From the NCBI GenBank assembly GCA_026545765.1, contig JAIFAC010000286.1, positions 62,001-126,000 of the forward strand: a DNA stretch of 64,000 bases. Reading direction: 5' to 3'. Made by a program: the position numbers and the translations under genes. The notes under the pieces are model-generated. The model had not been told where the DNA came from. It did no database searches and worked only from the letters and a program-made list of their open reading frames with translations. The stretch is from Plantago major (taxonomy: Eukaryota; Streptophyta; Magnoliopsida; Lamiales; Plantaginaceae). Shown here in pieces: positions 57,444-64,000 of the stretch (position 1 is its first letter; every line of letters begins with the position of its first letter).

Positions 57444-58221
57444 AAAAGTTCAGGAATCTGGAACGGGCATCCAGAGTAGAGGTATCTGGAACAGGCATCC
57501 AGAGAAGAGAAAAGAGAAAACTGGAACGGGTATCCAGAAGTCAAAAAGGCTAAAGAGCAAAAAAGCGACTTAAGATCTACGAGGCGGAACTCGAGATATG
57601 AATCAATCTACAAGCAGGAACACAAAGGAGAATAGTACAACTATCTGCAGTCAACTACAATTGTTTCTATCTTGATGAAAAACTTGGAAAAATCCTAAGT
57701 ATAAGACAGATTCAGATGCAAACAGTGTTCTTGGTCATACAAAAACGTGATTCAGATAGCTAATAGCCAAAATTCATTAATTGGTCACAATCACAATTGC
57801 TGATTGTGATCATTGCTGAAGAAGCAATATTGACCCTTGATGAAATGAGCGTTTGATCTTAACGGACGAAATTAATTCTCTGTAAATAGTGAATTTGAAA
57901 TTGGACATGGCCCACTATGCATTTAATGCCGAACTAGCTTTTGCTCACGCACCTTGCAAATCAGAATCGTACACACAAAATCAATTTGTATGTATTTGTC
58001 TGTTGAGATTACGTTGCTATATATATAGGATTTTGGCAAAAGAAATTACTTTCGCCTATTCCAACATTCCGACTTGCACAAAAATAGCAAAACCTTCTCT
58101 TGATTCTCTGCAAACCTTCTACAAACTCTGCAAATCAAGATTAAGTTTTTCTGCAAAGAATTACTGAATCAAGATTAACTTGAATCAAATCTCTTTCAAA
58201 CTTCCTACACTATATAAAGAG
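57444..58221 (+). other. Spacer after outer pol: hairpin repeats and leader of the extra gene
   Basis: Three 17-bp repeats CTGGAACrGGyATCCAG at 57458-57474, 57486-57502 and 57521-57537 follow the pol stop. About 480 bases of non-coding DNA come next. A TATA-like TATATATATA is at 58018-58027, then a leader rich in CTTCT/CAAA up to the ATG at 58222. Confidence 0.65.
58018..58027 (+). promoter_or_regulatory. TATA-like sequence upstream of the outer extra gene
   Basis: TATATATATA, about 195 bases upstream of the ATG at 58222; position and flanks are conserved with the nested copy (48083-48092). Confidence 0.45.
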
Positions 58222-60180
58222 ATGGCCCCAAAGAATTCTTCCACACAGAAATCTCAATCCTCCACAGTATCTGTGAAAAGCAAGCACGAGTTAGTTATTA
58301 TGAACAATCGTTGGTAGGAAATTTTAATCCTGACCATTGGACTTCAAATCACAGAATGATTTGGGGTGGTGCCATGGTTAAGGAATACCTCACGGCTGCA
58401 ATAGAGAACCAAGCCGACAGAAAGCTGATTATTGACATGCTTGAAAAGGCACAAATCAAGGGTTTTCTATCTGCTCGCCCAAGTGGAATTTCATCACTTT
58501 CGATGTGTTGGAATTTTACAACAACTCGGGATAATTTCACATGTGTTTAAGGAACCTTTGAAATAGTGTACATCAAAACCTCGATCGAGGAAAGGAAATC
58601 ATACGGACTTAACAACTTTCGTAAGTTGTTTGAGTTTCAAAATCTTGGAAAGGATTACGAAATAAACACCAAGGATGATGATCTCCTTGAAGGTGTTAAA
58701 CAATTGTCGATGCGATGGCGTGTGTGATCTTGAAAATTAGATACACCCATCAGTACAAGCTTCTTGACATCCGAACCGACATCGATGGTCCCTTTGGGAT
58801 GTATTGGCTTGCATTCTTCACGGATGCTTTGATGGTCTACAAGGAGGTCTTGACGGATAAGCGAAGCGATGGATCATGATGTTCTTGCTGAATCAACAAG
58901 ACAAAAGGCCGGAAAACCCTTTTAAGCGGGCAATGCGCTTTCATGAAGTTTGTGAAGAAGATTCAAGGCTTGAGCCTAAGATTGCCAAAGGACTAGGTGA
59001 GCGAAAGGCCACGATAAACTATGGTGCGAAGATATGCTACTTCTTTGGAAAAGCATGGCATTGAGCTCGGAGAGGCATTTGAAATAGCAATGGTAACCTA
59101 CTCTACAAATATGAGTACACGAACATGATGAAAAAGGTTCTTTGGCTCTCGAAAGGTACTAAAAGTGAAAATCGAAAAGGTATCTGAAGAAAGGTTAGAC
59201 CAAGAAGCCCGGAACTTCAAGAAAGAAGTCTGGCAAATCGGAAGACACACCAATTGAGGTTGTCGATTCTCGGATATCTGCGAGCTTGGCGATGAACCCA
59301 TAAATGCGGATGAACTCATCAATCCGCAAAGAGTTATCGACTCTTGAACAAGTAGACTCGGCCAAGAGAAAGTGCGTTCGAAATGTTGCGACTAATGCGA
59401 AATGCCTTCTTTGAAGAACTTGCTAATCTTTGCAAAAGCAATTGAAAAACACCAAGCCCTATCTGCGAAACGCGGGGAATTATGGACCAATCAATTCCCA
59501 ATCTTGATGAGAGCTCGGCGATGAAGATGATGAACTAGTCATCTCTCAAGTCCTAGAAAGAACAAAGAGGGCTAAGATTTTGAAATAGTAATGGTGAAAA
59601 GGTATCCAAGAAGAACCTACACCAAGTTTGAACCTATAGCAAGGTTGTTGGTGAAAACACTTCATCGGGAATGTTTCTTATGCACAACTTCAAGAAGCCC
59701 TGATGAGTGGAAATTTAGTACTGGCAAATGCTGATAAAAATGCCACATCTAAAAATCTGGAAGAACACTCTACTGACCAATCCTCTGCTTCCAGACAACC
59801 ACAACAACTACAAACACAACAACCACAACAGCCACAAGTGGTTGATGAAATGGTAAATGAACTCCATTTCGACTTACGGCAATGCGATATCTTTGAAGAA
59901 AATCTGCACAAAAAGCGGGTTCCCCAACTCAAAGAGAGGATCAAGCGAGACATCTACTCGAATAATCAACCGGGGAGGCAATGAGTTGCACACTCGAGAA
60001 AGGTCTGAAATACGGAAACTTCAAGCAAAGAAAGCGCCTTTGGGACGAAGACCAAAGTATAGAAAGGTCACAAGTTCGAGAGACCAATCGACAAAGCGCT
60101 CGGGTAGTTGGTTTAACTCTTATCTTATGAAAATTTTTATGCTTATACATCTTGTTACTCATAAAATTTCTTTGTTACAG

Positions 60181-60288
60181 GCTGAGTTAGAAACACAAGG
60201 ACAAGAGGAAGCTGGAAAGCTTGCCTCAGAAACTGAGAAAGAGGTTTCATCAACCTCACCTCTTAAGAAATCTGAGCCTGTCCTACAG
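60181..60288 (+). CDS. Extra gene, short exon a (36 codons)
   Basis: TTTGTTACAG|GCTGAG at the start and CTACAG|GTGATA at the end. Splits between codons on both sides. The peptide ends KKSEPVLQ. Identical boundaries in the nested copy (45947-45840). Confidence 0.75.
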
Positions 60289-60367
60289 GTGATAAAATGT
60301 TTCTTAAGTTGTCATTTTTCAGTTATACGATAATTTACTTAACCAATTAAGTGAATGTTTCTAATAG

Positions 60368-60469
60368 GCTACAACTGAGAAAGAGGAAGATAAGGCAGAA
60401 ATGCCAGAAAAGAACCCAGAGACCGAAAAGGTTTCTGAAGAAAATTTCATTGAGCCTTCCAACATGAAG
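60368..60469 (+). CDS. Extra gene, short exon b (34 codons)
   Basis: CTAATAG|GCTACA and ATGAAG|GTATAT. Phase 0 on both sides. The peptide ends FIEPSNMK. The nested counterpart is 45760-45659. Confidence 0.75.
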
Positions 60470-60554
60470 GTATATGAAAATCAATGATAAATATTCTTCA
60501 CCTTGGGTTAACTAAAACTTCTTCTCTAAATTATTCAATGCTTTCTACTCACAG

Positions 60555-60695
60555 GCTCACTCAGAAGTAGAAGTGCAAGGGGACAGAGTTGCGACATCCC
60601 ATGCACCTATGGAAATTGATGAGGCATCAAGGCCTTCATCACGAGAAAGATTCCAGGCTGAGTCTCGAGAGACAATATCTGAGCCTCCCATGGAG
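60555..60695 (+). CDS. Extra gene, short exon c (47 codons)
   Basis: CTCACAG|GCTCAC and ATGGAG|GTAATT. Phase 0 on both sides. The peptide ends ISEPPME. The nested counterpart 45573-45419 carries an indel. Confidence 0.72.
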
Positions 60696-60781
60696 GTAAT
60701 TGACCTCTCAGATATCTGTTTTGTCATCTAAAAGTTTTCTTGATAAAATTTCCTAAGTATTGTGATAATTTTAATTCTCAG

Positions 60782-60898
60782 GTTCAAGAAAGAAAGGTTG
60801 ATGAGGACCAGACTTCTAAGTCTCCAACTCACAACAAGATATCTGAGACACCAATTGTCTCAGTAGCACAAGTCTCTGAGCCTGAAGTACTTACTCAG
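60782..60898 (+). CDS. Extra gene, short exon d (39 codons)
   Basis: AATTCTCAG|GTTCAA and ACTCAG|GTAACT. Phase 0 on both sides. The peptide ends SEPEVLTQ. The nested counterpart starts at 45332. Confidence 0.72.
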
Positions 60899-63780
60899 GT
60901 AACTCAGAAACTAAACTAAACTTCTACTCAGATATCTACAAACGTTTTGAAGCTCACTCAAAACTCTTTCTTTCGAGCTCAAGCGAGTGCAAGCGGGGTC
61001 CCAATGATGAGAAAAGGGACCTGCTTCCCTTCTTCAAAGCTCGAACCACTAAAGCATATTCGATGCTTCAAGAAATGGCAAAGGTTAAGGTGCTCAGACT
61101 CTCTGAAATATTGAGAATCACAGATCAACCAAAACAGGCGAGCACGAGCTCTTGACTTGGAGACATATATCCATGCAATGTTCCCTACCGAACAGTACAC
61201 AGTTGCGACTCTATTGCATAAGGATTTCTCCAGAGAAGTGGCATGATTTGATACAAGCCTTGAGCAGCGAGATGGTCGACAAGATTACAGATGGCATTCA
61301 AGCTAGTTCTGCCCCATACTCTGCAATTTATACCTTCTGAACAAGAAGAGGTTAATGGGCAGAAAATCACTATTCCTGAAGTGATCAATCTTGTATCTGA
61401 AGATGATGAAGAGGAAGAGATAAACGAAAATGACTTCGATGAACCTCTCACTGACCATCACCAAAAGGATGACACAGACAAAAAGAATGATGATGATGCC
61501 CGCACGGGGGGCCGGAGGAATTTCACAAAGAAATCTTGCCTCAAGCTTTGAAAAGCAAAGCGAGAGGAAAACTGCGAAATCCCCATCTCCATCTCCTCAG
61601 AAATCTACTCATCCATCTTCTCACCAACACCAAGTTACTACTGTGCAAGTAGTTGAGCTTTCTGAAGAAACCAATCAGAAAATATTAAACACTCAAACCA
61701 GAAATGCTCCACTCAGAAAACTGTTGGAAGAAGAACAACAGCTCCATCTTCAACTGGAAGACCAGATAGCTAAATCCAGAGACAAGCTTGACCATCTACA
61801 AGATCAATATCTGCAAGAAATGGTTGCTTACTCTGAGGTTAAATAGCTACAGGATGCTGTAAATGCTATCACCAAAGAACTCGATACTGAAGAAGTATCT
61901 GAAGTCAAGCATGATGCTAAGGCTGCATCATCTTCAAAAGAATTACCATCCTCCTCCCAGAAAGGGAAGAAACAAATCTCTGAGATGGTTGTTGGACTCG
62001 ATACAATCGATGAGAATGTCCAAGAGGATGAAGATCAGCAGGTGATTACTCGGATGATGAAGAAGACAAGACTTTGGCGAACACCGCAATGAACATCTAG
62101 CGGTTTCTCACTTGAAAAGGAAGGATTGCTCCTGCAATATTGATAAGCGCGAATGTCCACTCCATGAATACATGAAGCAGATGCAGTATTGGCTCATCTG
62201 AAAAAGGAGATGTCTTCACAGAACAAGGAAGTAATTGCCTCCGTCCCCTCTGAAATGAAAAAGTTCACTGAACTAATCACTCAGAGAACAACTAGCATAG
62301 TCATTGCTCAGAGAGATCTGGGAATGATAAGGGACGATGATGCGTCTTTAGCTGAAAAAGCTTTCCAAGAGGCAAATTACCTTTGGAAGCAGATGTCATC
62401 CTAGGCCCATTGGCAGAGCTCACTGATAAGGACAATGGACTTATCAAACAAAATCAGGAGCTCAAAGCCGAACTTCAGAAGTTGGTCACTGCCTACAATT
62501 ATTTGCAAGGGCATTTTAACTCTCTCTCAGATTCTTTTATGAGAATGAGTCAATGACAATGACTAAGGGGAAAGAGTATACAAATCGGACCTCAAAGTCA
62601 GGGAATGGGAAGAAGGAGAAGAAAACAAGAAGAAATCTGGTAGTGCTGCCGGAGAGGAAGAAGAAACATGAAAACTTCCCACCACCACTCGAATCAATGA
62701 ACCCTCCTCAAGACAAATTTGCTTTGCAAATAGTAGGCGCTTCCCGAAAACCCTCTTGAAGGAACTACAATGATAACAAGGGCCGTGGCACGAGAAACCT
62801 CCAAAGTACCGAGGCTCCAAGGAGAAGGCGGGTTTAAAGGATTGTGAATCTTACGAAGAAAAGAAGAAGGCCAAATCAAGTCCAGGCAATGAAGAAGGTA
62901 AAACTCTCATAAGATTTAATCTTGATGATGATGAGGAAGCGGTGAAGATGAAGCTCCTCTTCACAAGAAAAGGAAAATTGAAAGCCTAAGCGAGCCCATA
63001 GCCAAGCCCTAGCAGCTAAAACACCCTCTGAAATACGAAGTCTATCCGGTGGTTCTTCAAACAACAACCCCAAAGAGAATTCAAAGGCAGAAAGGAGCAG
63101 ACGGAGGCGAGCAAAGACAAAGTCAACTTCCCTCGGCGGAAGAAGCCAAAATAGAGTATGTGAAGTATGACAATGATTCCTCTGTCTCGGTGCATCAATC
63201 GAAAAATGGCTATTGGATTACGGAACTTAAGCATCTTTGGTAAATTCAAGATTTCCAACCAATCCATAAACAACTTGTGGCATGGAGAAAAGATAAGCCA
63301 ACCTTGATCAACACCAATCACATTAAAACTGGTTGGATTTTGAAGTTGTGAAGAGAATTGAAGCCATGAAAGGACCTCTACGATGAATGTCCATATGGAA
63401 AGCCGGATGATGTGCGAATTACGAATATCACGAGAACAAGCACAAGACCAAGACTCGTTGTGGAACCACATGAGTCGTTCTATCTAACTGAAGATCAATA
63501 CAAGGGTGACATCAGATATCAGAAGATTATCTACGAATATTTCAAGCTTTCAAATATCAGAATAGAGCATGCCTGGAAGTGGGGAAAGTATCTGTGGGTC
63601 AAGCATTTTGTCGAAAAATCCTACAAAACCTACAAAGAGATCGTGGATTTTCGAGAGACCTTGAGATGCTCGTCGAACACTTCTCTATGATTATTGATGA
63701 CATCAAAAGGTTTGGAGATAGGAAATTTGGTGATCCATAGAAATCTTGTTGAAGACTTGAAAAGATTGAAGACTTGAAGA

Positions 63781-64000
63781 CTAGTCTATTAGGATGTTTA
63801 CTTGGACCTTGGTTACTCTGTTGTCCTAATTTACTCTGTAGTTTTTGTTGTATTTTCTTTGTTGAGCTAAACTTGTTTTATGTATTGAAGTTATCGTAAT
63901 CTTTCTTTGTAACTTCTGAAGAACTTACTCGAGATAGTATTCTATAAAAGATAACTTGTCGACAAAGATCACACCTTATGATTTAGTTGATGTTTACTTT
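63781..64000 (+). other. Outer element 3' region before its LTR (cut by window end)
   Basis: Non-coding. It matches the nested element at about 42370 down to 42135 in reverse, so the polypurine tract and 3' LTR should lie roughly 100-150 bases beyond the window. Confidence 0.7.

Larger units (their letters stand above)
58222..63780 (+). pseudogene. Extra spliced gene of the outer SIRE-like element, unknown function
   Basis: Second copy of the gene at 42370-47892. The N-terminal part is open at 58311-58550 (WTSNHRMIWGGAMVKEYL, MLEKAQIKGFLSARPSG), including about 70 bases lost from the nested copy. 58560-59690 is shattered by changes at CAG/CTG sites. 59703-59984 reads the QQPQ-rich region. 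Four short phase-0 exons lie at 60181-60898. Then come LLPFFKARTTKAYSML (about 61010-61060), an acidic run (61340-61490), a coiled coil (LLEEEQQLHLQLEDQI, 61700-61846) and SSQNKEVIASVPSEMKKF (62210-62260). The C-terminus is around 63412-63690 (IEHAWKWGKYLWVKHFVEKS). The element's 3' LTR should start shortly after 64000. The family is not recognised beyond a possible Transposase_32-like start. Confidence 0.68.

Overview
This is nuclear DNA from a flowering plant, most likely a eudicot. It holds spliced genes with plant-type TATA boxes and introns, two tRNA-iMet-primed Ty1/copia elements and one Tat-lineage Ty3/gypsy element. Nothing prokaryotic is visible. Roughly two thirds of the window is LTR retrotransposon. 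The rest is a tandemly duplicated block carrying two ordinary plant genes.

Layout. (1) 1-9722: the 3' part of a Tat-type Ty3/gypsy element with decayed pol on +. Between pol and the 3' LTR it carries two genes on the opposite strand, each with its own TATA box; the larger has clear introns. (2) 9723-39267: five units, two of them partial. A complete unit reads CACTA-transposon end, then a DNAJC17-like J-domain/RRM gene (+), then a convergent nodulin-like MFS transporter gene (-). J-gene starts lie at 10659, 17112 and 33150, with a 5'-truncated remnant at 27483. MFS copies lie at 12694, 28734 and 35328. The MFS copy of the second unit is deleted. A solo Tat LTR (17978-18820) splits an exon of J copy II. 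A 6.7-kb copia element (20747-27427, minus strand) sits in the third unit. (3) 39268-64000: a 5'-truncated SIRE/Maximus-like copia element on +, interrupted inside its reverse transcriptase by a complete 15.9-kb copy of the same family on - (40382-56310, target duplication GAAGT). Both copies carry a roughly 5.5-kb extra gene downstream of pol, with an upstream TATA-like sequence and a run of short phase-0 exons.

Gene state. No J or MFS copy is clearly intact as written. J copy I is nearest for the J gene (only its last acceptor is damaged). MFS copy III is nearest for the transporter (one single-base frameshift).

Most notable points: spliced antisense genes in the Tat element; the exon-cassette gene of the SIRE-like elements; and a systematic pattern in which CAG/CTG in one repeat copy reads CG in its sister. 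The last point suggests either an assembly artefact at CHG-methylated sites or an unusual mutation process, and it bears on every pseudogene call here.
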